Source: Phyllobacterium bourgognense (GTDB lineage Bacteria; Pseudomonadota; Alphaproteobacteria; Rhizobiales; Rhizobiaceae). From it: a stretch of 64,000 nucleotides of DNA. Location: positions 310,001 through 374,000 of the forward strand of contig NZ_QPJM01000004.1 in the NCBI RefSeq assembly GCF_003337575.1. Reading direction: 5' to 3'. The notes under the pieces are model-generated. The model saw nothing but the letters and a program-made list of their open reading frames with translations, was not told the DNA's origin and did no database searches. This document shows positions 8,880 to 16,608 of this stretch, one piece after another; position 1 is the first letter of the stretch; every line of letters starts with the position of its first letter. The position numbers were made by a program, and so were the translations under genes.

Positions 8880-9830
8880 ATGACCACCGCCCCGGCGCGC
8901 TTTTCCAGCGCGTCCATATCCTCGGCAGCTCGCAGCGGCGTCCTGCTCATGCTCCTCGGTATGTTGATGTTCTCGCTCAATGACGTCATGGGCAAATGGC
9001 TCGTATCGACCTATTCCGTCGGCCAGGTGGTTTTCATCCGCAGCATCGCAGCGCTTATCGTGCTTGCGCCATTTCTTTGGTTCAACGGACCGGCAAAGAT
9101 CGTTGAGGTCGATCGACCCTGGCTGCAGGCAGCTCGCGTTGTTCTATCCACAGCAGAAGTCTTCGCCTTTTACTTCGCTGTTGTCTATCTGCCGCTCGCC
9201 GATGTCATGACCTATTGGCTGGCCGCGCCGATCTATGTGGCGGCCGTCTCCCCTTTCGTGTTGAAGGAACCCGTGGGCTGGAGACGCTGGACTGCCATCG
9301 TCGTCGGCTTCGTCGGCGTGGTGATCGCGCTCGAGCCCTCGTCGCAGGCACTGACTTCGCAAGCGATCATCTCCATCCTTGGCAGCATGTTCTTTGCATT
9401 CATGCTGCTGCTTGGACGCTCGCTTCGCGGCACCCCGGACACGACGCTGGTATTCTGGCAGATCGTCGGCGCCGGACTTGCAGGCCTGGTCGCTGTCAGC
9501 TTCGAGTGGACGCCGGTTAGCGTGCGCGACCTCGTTCTGCTGGCATTGCTCGGCGTTGTGGCGATGCTCGCGCATGTGCTGGTAAACCGTGCGCTGAAGG
9601 TTGCGGATGCCGCGACCGTCGCGCCACTGCAATACACGATGCTTTTCTGGGCAATCGTCTTCGGCTGGCTGGTATTCGGAGATGTACCGCGCATATCGAT
9701 GCTTGTCGGATCAGGCTTCATCATCGCTTCGGGGCTGTTCATCTTCTTCCGTGAACAGCAGCTGAAGCGTCAGGGCAGGATCAAGGCGCCGGCCGAGACC
9801 GTTGTCACGGGGTCGGGTGAAGCGCCTTGA
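8880..9830 (+). CDS. EamA family (DMT superfamily) transporter
   Basis: A 316-residue inner-membrane protein with about ten hydrophobic segments arranged as two EamA repeats (first repeat from about residue 18, second from about residue 160). Members export amino acids, nucleotides or other small metabolites; the substrate cannot be told from sequence. The ATG at 8880 follows an AGGA eight bases upstream; an in-frame ATG at 8823 adds a lysine/serine-rich tail with no ribosome binding site. The gene follows the TetR regulator on the same strand but is probably unrelated to it. It ends eight bases from the convergent SRPBCC gene. Confidence 0.84.
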   Translation: MTTAPARFSSASISSAARSGVLLMLLGMLMFSLNDVMGKWLVSTYSVGQVVFIRSIAALIVLAPFLWFNGPAKIVEVDRPWLQAARVVLSTAEVFAFYFAVVYLPLADVMTYWLAAPIYVAAVSPFVLKEPVGWRRWTAIVVGFVGVVIALEPSSQALTSQAIISILGSMFFAFMLLLGRSLRGTPDTTLVFWQIVGAGLAGLVAVSFEWTPVSVRDLVLLALLGVVAMLAHVLVNRALKVADAATVAPLQYTMLFWAIVFGWLVFGDVPRISMLVGSGFIIASGLFIFFREQQLKRQGRIKAPAETVVTGSGEAP

Positions 9831-9838
9831 TATCGGGG

Positions 9839-10312
9839 TCAGGCGTTGACGCCTGTGTTTTCCAGGGATCTGCCCAATGCATCCAGGAGTTCTCCCATGC
9901 CCTGCCTGCGCACGGACGGGTCGTCGAAGCCGTCGAGATAGGCACCTTGTTCGGTCAGTACCAGCTTGGTGCCGCTGCCCTCCGGGCGAAGCTCGATCGT
10001 CGCAAGTGACACCGAGATGCGTTTGTCGTCGAGGTGCATGTCATAGGTGTATATGATGCGCTCATCCGGCACGATGTCCTGGTAGACGGCTACAAAGGTG
10101 TGCACCGGCCCGCCCTTCGGACCGCCACTGCTGATCTCCCGCCCGCCAACACGGAAATCCATTTCATACTTGCCTTGGCCCCATTCATCGGGGCCGCCAA
10201 ACCATTTGGCCTTTGCCTGTTTGTCGCTGAGCGCAAAAAATACACGCGCTGGAGAGGCCGAATAGCTGCGTTCGAGGACGAAGGTGTCGTGTGTCACGGA
10301 TCGTTTTGTCAT
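9839..10312 (-). CDS. SRPBCC (AHSA1-like) family protein
   Basis: A 157-residue helix-grip (START/AHSA1) protein. It begins with VLERSYSASPARVFFALSD, contains WFGGPDEW and the strand HTFVAVYQDIVPDERIIYTY, and ends with a long C-terminal helix that closes the ligand cavity (GMGELLDALGRSLE). This family commonly pairs with ArsR regulators in an operon, as here: it starts four bases after the ArsR gene stops. The frame extends upstream through the ArsR gene, but homology begins at the ATG at 10312. The ligand is unknown. Confidence 0.86.
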   Translation of the reverse strand: MTKRSVTHDTFVLERSYSASPARVFFALSDKQAKAKWFGGPDEWGQGKYEMDFRVGGREISSGGPKGGPVHTFVAVYQDIVPDERIIYTYDMHLDDKRISVSLATIELRPEGSGTKLVLTEQGAYLDGFDDPSVRRQGMGELLDALGRSLENTGVNA

Positions 10313-10316
10313 TGAT

Positions 10317-10649
10317 CTATCCTTTTTCCTGATCAGCGAGAAAATCACCCAGTCTGTCGAGGCGATGTTCCCAGGTCTTGCGCCGTTCCAGCATCCACTC
10401 TTCCGCGGTTTGCAGAGCTGCCCATTCGATATGGCAGGTGCGAACGCGTCCGATCTTTTCCGAGCGGATAAGTCCGCTTGCCTCCAGCACCTGTAGATGC
10501 TGAACCACCGCTGGCAGTGACATGGCAAACGGCTTGGCGAGTTCGCTGACCGAGGCGGGGCCGCGGCTCAACCGTTCAACCATGATGCGGCGCGAGGGAT
10601 CCGCCAGCGCCTGGAACATGAGATCGAGTGGTGCTTGTTGGTTAAGCAT
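10317..10649 (-). CDS. ArsR family transcriptional regulator
   Basis: A 110-residue winged-helix repressor. The recognition region reads ASVSELAKPFAMSLPAVVQH, followed by the wing LIRSEKIGRVRTCHI. There are no paired cysteines in the usual metal-binding positions, so this is the non-metal ArsR subgroup that accompanies AHSA1 proteins. It is the first gene of a two-gene operon with the SRPBCC gene. A perfect 16-bp palindrome covers its start codon, suggesting autorepression. Confidence 0.9.
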   Translation of the reverse strand: MLNQQAPLDLMFQALADPSRRIMVERLSRGPASVSELAKPFAMSLPAVVQHLQVLEASGLIRSEKIGRVRTCHIEWAALQTAEEWMLERRKTWEHRLDRLGDFLADQEKG

Positions 10650-10657
10650 ATGCTTAA
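10642..10657. promoter_or_regulatory. Perfect palindrome over the ArsR start codon
   Basis: TTAAGCATATGCTTAA is a perfect 16-bp palindrome at 10642-10657. The ATG of the ArsR gene (10649-10647 on the minus strand) is inside it. It resembles the AT-rich symmetric operators of ArsR proteins and is a good candidate for the autoregulatory site. Confidence 0.6.
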
Positions 10658-10698
10658 GTATTTCGATCCAGGAAAATTGTCAATGGAATTTTTTGGTT

Positions 10699-10893
10699 CT
10701 AGACGCTTTCGTGGCCTCGGCGCTGGAGCGCCGCCTCAAAATGATTGACCGCTTTTTCGAACTTGTCACGGCAGCCGGTGTTGCAGAATCCGACGACTGC
10801 GCCGTTATACAGCGTCAGGCTGTCCTCTTTGATCGGATCGCCCGACCAAGGGCAAGTAGTATTGATGGCATCGCCGATCTTGAGTTCAGGCAT
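10699..10893 (-). CDS. Small cysteine-containing (TRASH/YHS-like) protein
   Basis: A 64-residue protein starting MPELKIGDAIN. It contains TTCPWSGDPI and, about 22 residues later, FCNTGCRDKFEKA. This spacing of cysteines before a C-terminal helix recalls the treble-clef TRASH/YHS metal-binding folds that handle soft metals, but assignment is by pattern only. An AGGAGGA ribosome binding site precedes the ATG at 10893; the longer frame to 11025 crosses the upstream gene. It starts 19 bases after the OsmC gene ends, so the two form an operon. Confidence 0.7.
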   Translation of the reverse strand: MPELKIGDAINTTCPWSGDPIKEDSLTLYNGAVVGFCNTGCRDKFEKAVNHFEAALQRRGHESV

Positions 10894-10912
10894 GATATTT
10901 CCTCCTGTGAGT

Positions 10913-11374
10913 TCAGACAGGCTGAACGTTGATATGGGTGAGCACGGAATTGGCAATAAAACATTGCTCGTGCGCTTCATGGTGCAGGTGTTGCTCCGTT
11001 TCCACATCGGGCGCGGCGCCTGCATAGGTTACATGCGGTTTCAGCGTGACGCGGCTGACATAGAGTTTTCCTTGATTGTTTTTTGCGAGTTCCCCTTCGG
11101 CGGCATCACGGTATTCATCAATGACAAATCCCTTTTTGGCGGCACCACTGAGAAAAAACAGCATGTGGCAGCTCGAAATCGAGGCGACGAAAGCCTCTTC
11201 GGGATCGACATTCTCCGCTGTGGAATAGGGCAGGCGAACAATATGCGGCGAAGACGAAGCGGGCACCTCGGCACCGCCGTCGAACTGCCAGACATGCGCC
11301 CGGCTATATTTGTTGTCGATGAAGACGGCGCCCTCCGGCCGCGTCCACAGAACAGTTGCTCCGAATGTAGTCAT
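10913..11374 (-). CDS. OsmC family protein
   Basis: A 153-residue OsmC/Ohr-fold protein, related to the thiol peroxidases that remove organic hydroperoxides. The conserved central helix carries FVASISSCHMLFFL with the resolving cysteine, and the C-terminal region HHEAHEQCFIANSV carries the second. The N-terminal part (ATVLWTRPEGAVF, YSRAHVWQFDGG) matches the OsmC subgroup rather than Ohr. I start at the ATG at 11374; the longer upstream frame has no support. It is the first gene of a pair with the small cysteine protein and is divergent from an SDR gene. Confidence 0.87.
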   Translation of the reverse strand: MTTFGATVLWTRPEGAVFIDNKYSRAHVWQFDGGAEVPASSSPHIVRLPYSTAENVDPEEAFVASISSCHMLFFLSGAAKKGFVIDEYRDAAEGELAKNNQGKLYVSRVTLKPHVTYAGAAPDVETEQHLHHEAHEQCFIANSVLTHINVQPV

Positions 11375-11474
11375 GGCTTGCGTTTCCCGAATCCGATTTT
11401 GTTTGAGGTCGAGCTTGTCAAAACATGCTGGAATTGTCGATAAGGGATGACACGGGACAACAGGCGAGGACATC

Positions 11475-12257
11475 ATGGATCTGGGTATCAAAGGCAAGCG
11501 CGCCATCGTCTGCGCAAGTTCAAAGGGACTTGGCCGCGGCGTTGCGGAAAAACTGGCCGAGGCTGGAGTAGACCTGACGCTGAACGCACGCACCGAGGCA
11601 ACGTTGCGCGCCACGGCCAACGAGATTGCCGACAAGTATGGCGTCAAGGTTCAGATCGTTGCCGAGGACGTGACGACAGAGACAGGGCGCAACGCACTGC
11701 TGAAGGCCGAACCGCAACCGGATATCCTCGTAAACAATGCAGGTGGTCCGCCGGCGGGCAACTGGTCCGAGTGGGGCGAAGAGGAATGGTTGAAGGCGAT
11801 CAACAACAATATGCTGACGCCAATCCTGTTGATGAACGCAATCTTGCCCGGCATGATCGAGCGGAGGTGGGGACGCGTGCTCAATATCACGTCGGGCTCG
11901 GTGAAATCTCCGATTTCTTCGCTCGGGCTTTCCAACGCCGCCCGCAATGGGCTGACAGGTTTCGTTGCCGGCACTTCGCGGCAAGTGGCCAAGCATGGCG
12001 TCATCATCAACAATATTCTACCCGGATCGCATGATACGGATCGGACCAAGGGCTTTCTGGAGCGCACGGCGCAGGCCAAAGGCATTTCTATCGAGGCGGC
12101 GCGCGCCGAAGCCTATGCGGAAAATCCTGCCGGACGATACGGAACGGCCGAGGAATTCGGCGCGGCGGCGGCTTTTCTGTGCAGCCAGTATTCCGGCTTT
12201 ATTGTCGGCCAGAACTTGTTGCTCGACGGTGGCGCCTACAATTCAACGCAGGGTTAG
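11475..12257 (+). CDS. SDR family oxidoreductase with atypical active site
   Basis: A 260-residue short-chain dehydrogenase/reductase-fold protein. The N-terminal Rossmann region has a relaxed glycine motif (CASSKGLGRG), then NNAGGPP. The active-site serine region NITSGSVKSP is present, but where classical SDRs have Y-x3-K this protein reads LGLSN, so the catalytic tyrosine and lysine appear replaced by leucine and asparagine. The rest of the fold (PGSHDT, FLCSQYSGFIVGQNLLLDGG) is intact, and the length is normal. It may be one of the FabG-like proteins that bind substrate without classical catalysis. It ends seven bases from convergent kdpE. Confidence 0.82.
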   Translation: MDLGIKGKRAIVCASSKGLGRGVAEKLAEAGVDLTLNARTEATLRATANEIADKYGVKVQIVAEDVTTETGRNALLKAEPQPDILVNNAGGPPAGNWSEWGEEEWLKAINNNMLTPILLMNAILPGMIERRWGRVLNITSGSVKSPISSLGLSNAARNGLTGFVAGTSRQVAKHGVIINNILPGSHDTDRTKGFLERTAQAKGISIEAARAEAYAENPAGRYGTAEEFGAAAAFLCSQYSGFIVGQNLLLDGGAYNSTQG

Positions 12258-12264
12258 AACCTGG

Positions 12265-12960
12265 TTACCCAATTGATTCCGCGATAAACCGATAGCCCAC
12301 ACCGGCTTCGGTGCGGATGAACTGCGGGTTGTTGGCATCGTCTTCGATCTTGGCACGCAACTGGCCAACGAAGACGCGCAAATATTGCAGATCGTGCACA
12401 TGTGCCGCGCCCCAGACCGAGGCGAGGAGTTGACGGTGCGTGACCACCATGCCCGCATGCAGTACCAGATGCACGAGCAGTTGGTATTCTTTGCGGGTCA
12501 GATGCACTTCCTCGCCGTTGCGGCTGACAATCCGCTTGACCATGTCAACGACAAGTCCATTGGCTTCGAATCGTGAAGGTACGCTTGTGCCGGCCACTTG
12601 CTGGCGCAGCGCCGTGCGTATGCGCGCCAACAGCTCGCCGATGCCAAAGGGTTTCTCGACATAATCATTGGCACCGAGGTCGAGGGAGGCGATCTTTTCG
12701 GCCTCGCGGTCACGGGCCGAAAGAACGATGATAGGCACTTCAGAAAATGCGCGCACTGTCTCGATCACTTCCTTTCCGTCCTTGTCGGGAAGACCGAGGT
12801 CAAGGACGATCAGATCCGGCGCGCTCGTCGCAGCGAGCCGCTCCGCCTCGGCGCCGGTGGAAGCCAGGATCACCTCGTAGCCCGATGCATTGAGCGCAGG
12901 GTTTAGAAAACGCTGGATCTGCGGCTCGTCATCGACGACCAGGATACGATGCTGGTTCAT
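12265..12960 (-). CDS. kdpE: KdpE response regulator
   Basis: A 231-residue OmpR-class response regulator. The receiver domain (about 1-120) has the acidic pair DDEP, the phosphoacceptor aspartate in VLDLGLPD and the conserved lysine in VEKPFG. A winged-helix DNA-binding domain follows (VHLTRKEYQLLVHL, then VGYRF). In other bacteria KdpE activates the kdpFABC potassium pump when phosphorylated by KdpD. Here its ATG overlaps the end of kdpD by four bases, so they are cotranscribed, but no kdp structural gene adjoins them. Confidence 0.93.
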   Translation of the reverse strand: MNQHRILVVDDEPQIQRFLNPALNASGYEVILASTGAEAERLAATSAPDLIVLDLGLPDKDGKEVIETVRAFSEVPIIVLSARDREAEKIASLDLGANDYVEKPFGIGELLARIRTALRQQVAGTSVPSRFEANGLVVDMVKRIVSRNGEEVHLTRKEYQLLVHLVLHAGMVVTHRQLLASVWGAAHVHDLQYLRVFVGQLRAKIEDDANNPQFIRTEAGVGYRFIAESIG

Positions 12961-15638
12961 CCCATTGCCTCGTCGTCAGGATTGGCGACAGGAAGCCGGA
13001 TAATGAACCGCGCACCGCGCTTGCGAATGGCAGGGCTTTCCGCCTTGATCGTACCGCCCATGGACTCGATAAAACCGCGAGAGATGGAAAGGCCCAGCCC
13101 TGTCCCCGGCGCGCGGCCGTCGCCTTTGACGCGCCGGTAGAACTTGTCGAAAATCTTGTCGAGATCCTTGGGTGGAATGCCCCGTCCCTGATCCGTGATA
13201 CTGATGGCAACTTCCGGACCATCCTGCTTTGCATAGACCGCAATCGGACCATCCCCCGCATATTTTGTTGCATTATCCAAAAGGTTGAAAAGAGTCTGGC
13301 CAAGCAAAGAAGCATCGCCGTTCACCATGGGCAAATCCGGGGCGATGCTGGTGTCGATAGCGATGCCGGGCTTCAGTTTTGTCGTGCGCTCGATTGAAGA
13401 CAAGATAATTTCTGCCGCATCGACGGGAAGATTTTTGGCCCTGAGCGTTCCTGCCTCGATCCGCGTCATATCGAACAGGTTGGCAACGAAGCGGTTCAAC
13501 CGTCCGGCTTCTTCCTCGATGGAAAGCAAGAGGTCGTCACGTGTATCGGCTTTGATGCGGCTGCCCAACTGCCGCAGTGTCGTAACCGCGCCGGTAATCG
13601 AAGCAAGCGGCGTTTTCAGATCATGTGAAAGAGATGAGAACAATGCCGTGTGCAGCTTGTCGCTCTCCTGCAATGCAGCCGTTTTAGCATTTTCCCGTAC
13701 GAGCTGCGCGCGATCGATTGCGATGGCAGTCTGATCGAGAATTGCGGTGAGCATGCGGTCGTCGTTCTCGCTCAAAGCCGCACGATCTTTCATGGAGAGG
13801 CCCAATACACCCGCCACGCCATTCGAGGTGAGAATGGGCAGAAACTGCCATTCGATCTGCGGCAACGTCGCTGTATCAGAACCCGCGCGCTCGTTCTTCT
13901 CGTGAGCCCACCGCACTGCAGTCATGTCCGTGCCGTCCAGCGTCAGGTCCGGCGGCCACGCAGTCTGCAGCGACAGCTCGCCGTCATAAGGCATCAGGAT
14001 GACAACGCCGGTTCCAAAGGTCGAATGCAGATGCGTGGCGGTGGAAATCAGAACATCGTCGAGCCGCGCCGTGCCCGAGAGCTTGCGCGAAAATTCATAG
14101 AGTGCCTGTGTATTCTTCGCCTGGTTGCGCGATCGGGCGACCTGGTCGCGCAGGCGACCGGCAAGATCCCCGATCATCAAGGCAACGCCGAGAAAGATGA
14201 TCAGCGAGAACAGTTGGTGCGGTTTTGCAATGCTCAGATCATGCAACGGTTCAAGGAAGAAGAAGTTGTAGAAAATGAAGGCGAGGCCAGCTGCGATCAC
14301 CGCCGAAAGCCGCCCGCAAATCATTGCCGAAAGGATAACGGCGACAAGAAACAGCATCGACAGATTTTGAGCGTGGACGATGTCGCTGGCGGCGAGGCCG
14401 AGCAGTGTGGTCGCACCGGTTGCTACAACGGGCAGCGCGATTGCCTTGGCAAGTTCGAGCCGGGTACGCTTGCGCATCGACGGCGGCACGTAAGGGGTGC
14501 CCTGTTCCTCGCCAGTGACGATATGCACGCCAATATCGGTGAAACGCTTGATGATCTCGTCGGGCAGCGAACGCCGGAAAGGATTGGCGAGCCGCGCTGA
14601 CTTTGGGCGACCGACAACGATCTGCGTGACGTTTTCGCGCCGGGCAATGCGGAAAATTTCTTCGACGAAATCCTCTGCGATCACCCGCCGCGTCTCCGCA
14701 CCGAGCCGTTCCGCCAGGTCTAGAAGTTTATCGAGGCGTTTGCTGGTCTCACCACCAGCGTCGTTGGCCTGGGTCAGCGAAACCACCAGCCAACGGGCGT
14801 TCAATCCCGATGCGAGGCGGCTGGCCGTCCGAACGACCTTTTCGGAGAGGCTGTCGGGACCAACGCAGACGAGCAGCCGTTCGCCTGTCGCCCACGGCCC
14901 TTCGATAGCGTTCTGCCGCAACAGATCAATCATCTGGTCGTCGACGCGATCCGCTGTGCGCCTGAGCGCCAGTTCGCGGAGCGCCGTCAGATTGGCCGGT
15001 TTGAAGAAACCCACTGCCGCGCGCTCGGCATTGCCGGGCAGATAGACCTTGCCCTCCTTCAGGCGTGCGATGAGCTCTGCCGGCGGCAGGTCGACAAGCA
15101 GGACGTCGTCAGCCCGCTTCAAGACAACATCCGGCACGATCTCCCGAACAGTCACGCCGGTAATGCTGGTAACGACATCGGACAGGCTTTCCAGATGCTG
15201 GACATTCATTGCCGTCCAGACATCGATGCCCTGCCAAAGCAGTTCCTCGATATCCTGATAACGTTTCGGATGGCGGCTGCCGGGAACATTGGTGTGAGCG
15301 AGTTCGTCCACAATGATAATTTTAGGCTTGCGGGCAATCGCCGCGTCGATATCGAACTCCTCCAATACCTTGCCGCGATAGTTGACCTGCTTGCGCGGAA
15401 TGCGTTCCAGCCCATCGAGCAGTTCTGCCGTCTCGACCCGGCCATGGGTCTCGGCCAGGCCGATGACGATATCCGCGCCATCCTCCTTCAGACGGCGCGC
15501 TCGAAGCAGCATCGCATATGTCTTGCCCACACCGGGGGCAGCGCCCAGAAATACAGTCAGTTTGCCGCGCGTTTCGCGAGCGGCAAGTTGCAGCAATTTA
15601 TCCGGATCTGGTCGATTTTTTTGACCTTGATCGGCCAT
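12957..15638 (-). CDS. kdpD: KdpD osmosensitive potassium sensor histidine kinase
   Basis: An 893-residue membrane sensor kinase. Residues 20-230 are the KdpD domain with Walker A GAAPGVGKT at 32-40 and DELAHTNVPGSRH. A universal-stress-protein domain follows at about 250-375. Four closely spaced membrane segments (DUF4118) lie at about 400-500, then a GAF-like region, the phosphoacceptor SLSHDLKTPL near residue 670, and an HATPase with N, G1 and G2 boxes (NLLDNATKYA, DQGRGIPP, GTGLGLS). Domain order and length are canonical. The gene upstream on this strand is rutR, not kdpC, so the pair is separated from its usual target operon. Confidence 0.94.
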   Translation of the reverse strand: MADQGQKNRPDPDKLLQLAARETRGKLTVFLGAAPGVGKTYAMLLRARRLKEDGADIVIGLAETHGRVETAELLDGLERIPRKQVNYRGKVLEEFDIDAAIARKPKIIIVDELAHTNVPGSRHPKRYQDIEELLWQGIDVWTAMNVQHLESLSDVVTSITGVTVREIVPDVVLKRADDVLLVDLPPAELIARLKEGKVYLPGNAERAAVGFFKPANLTALRELALRRTADRVDDQMIDLLRQNAIEGPWATGERLLVCVGPDSLSEKVVRTASRLASGLNARWLVVSLTQANDAGGETSKRLDKLLDLAERLGAETRRVIAEDFVEEIFRIARRENVTQIVVGRPKSARLANPFRRSLPDEIIKRFTDIGVHIVTGEEQGTPYVPPSMRKRTRLELAKAIALPVVATGATTLLGLAASDIVHAQNLSMLFLVAVILSAMICGRLSAVIAAGLAFIFYNFFFLEPLHDLSIAKPHQLFSLIIFLGVALMIGDLAGRLRDQVARSRNQAKNTQALYEFSRKLSGTARLDDVLISTATHLHSTFGTGVVILMPYDGELSLQTAWPPDLTLDGTDMTAVRWAHEKNERAGSDTATLPQIEWQFLPILTSNGVAGVLGLSMKDRAALSENDDRMLTAILDQTAIAIDRAQLVRENAKTAALQESDKLHTALFSSLSHDLKTPLASITGAVTTLRQLGSRIKADTRDDLLLSIEEEAGRLNRFVANLFDMTRIEAGTLRAKNLPVDAAEIILSSIERTTKLKPGIAIDTSIAPDLPMVNGDASLLGQTLFNLLDNATKYAGDGPIAVYAKQDGPEVAISITDQGRGIPPKDLDKIFDKFYRRVKGDGRAPGTGLGLSISRGFIESMGGTIKAESPAIRKRGARFIIRLPVANPDDEAMG

Positions 15639-15749
15639 ATACGCCTCAAATTATTCGTTCCGTGCGTGGAGCACGTGAACGTTTAGCCCAGCTTGGCTGC
15701 AAATGCCAAGGGCGGGTTCATTTTTCGTGCCTGCGTATAGGTCATGACC

Positions 15750-16403
15750 CTAATCTCGAGGCCTGATTCCGTTGAGAATAATGCTCAGCACCGCTTGTGC
15801 GGTTTGCTCCTTGAAGCCTGGGCGCCCGACCTGGCTGCCCATGATCGCGCGAACCTGTACGTCGAAATCCGCATAGTGCTGCGTGGTTGCCCAGATCATG
15901 AAGATGAGATGATAGGGATCGACTGGCGCGAGTTTGCCCTCGCCTACCCAGCGACGGATGACTGCGGCTTTCTCATCGACCAGTGGTTTCAAATACTTGC
16001 TGAGAAAATCGCTGATAGCCGGTGCGCCGTGCAGAACCTCATTGGCGAACAACCGCGACGCCTCCGGGTGCGTTTCGGACATGTTGATTTTCAGGGTTAT
16101 GTAGTTGCGCAATTGCTCGATCGGATCGCCTTCTGCGTCGATCTCGGCAAGCGGCGCCAGCCATTCCGCCAATGTCTCCTCAAGCAGCGTCACATAGATG
16201 TTCTGCTTGCGCGGGAAATAATAGAGCAGGTTCGGCTTCGACATGCCGGCTCGCTCTGCGATCTGATCGATCGTCGTGCCGCGGAAGCCATACGTCGAGA
16301 AGACGTCGAGAGCCGCGTCGAGGATGAGGCGGCGATTGATTTCCTGAATCCGCGTCGTCTTTTCCGGCGCTTCTTTCAGTTTTTTCCTCTCCGCCCTCAC
16401 CAT
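15750..16403 (-). CDS. rutR: RutR-type TetR regulator of pyrimidine catabolism
   Basis: A 217-residue TetR-fold regulator closely resembling RutR: N-terminal helix-turn-helix at about residues 25-70 (FRGTTIDQIAERAGMSKPNL, LYYFPRKQNIY) and the RutR-type C-terminal domain with RLFANEVLHGAP and WATTQHYADFDVQV. In E. coli RutR senses uracil and thymine and binds TTGACCA-NN-TGGTCAA. A near-perfect copy of that box lies between this gene and the divergent transaminase gene. It therefore very likely controls the adjacent pyrimidine-catabolism and transport operon. Effector identity here is inferred. Confidence 0.9.
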   Translation of the reverse strand: MVRAERKKLKEAPEKTTRIQEINRRLILDAALDVFSTYGFRGTTIDQIAERAGMSKPNLLYYFPRKQNIYVTLLEETLAEWLAPLAEIDAEGDPIEQLRNYITLKINMSETHPEASRLFANEVLHGAPAISDFLSKYLKPLVDEKAAVIRRWVGEGKLAPVDPYHLIFMIWATTQHYADFDVQVRAIMGSQVGRPGFKEQTAQAVLSIILNGIRPRD

Positions 16404-16515
16404 GCCCAGCGTCCCTTTGTAATTTGCCCAAACGGGCCTTTTCGTCGCATCCCGGGATTGCTCTAAAGCCTTATAAAGCGCTTGACCGCCTTCCTATGCT
16501 CTTCTAGCCTGCATT

Positions 16516-16531
16516 TTGACCAACTAGTCAA
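16516..16531. promoter_or_regulatory. RutR box
   Basis: TTGACCAACTAGTCAA matches the published RutR consensus TTGACCANNTGGTCAA at all but one fixed position. It lies in the divergent region, 113 bases from the rutR start and 78 bases from the transaminase start, so one site could serve both genes. Confidence 0.75.
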
Positions 16532-16608
16532 GTTTTTGATTGTGCTGCAGGTTCAATCATTCGGGAACACAAAACAAGCGGTAACATCCGCTCTTCGGAG
16601 GCTTCACA

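Noticed and set aside
13650-14600. 316-codon plus-strand open frame opposite kdpD
   Set aside because: Arises within the conserved KdpD coding sequence; composition is that of antisense translation.
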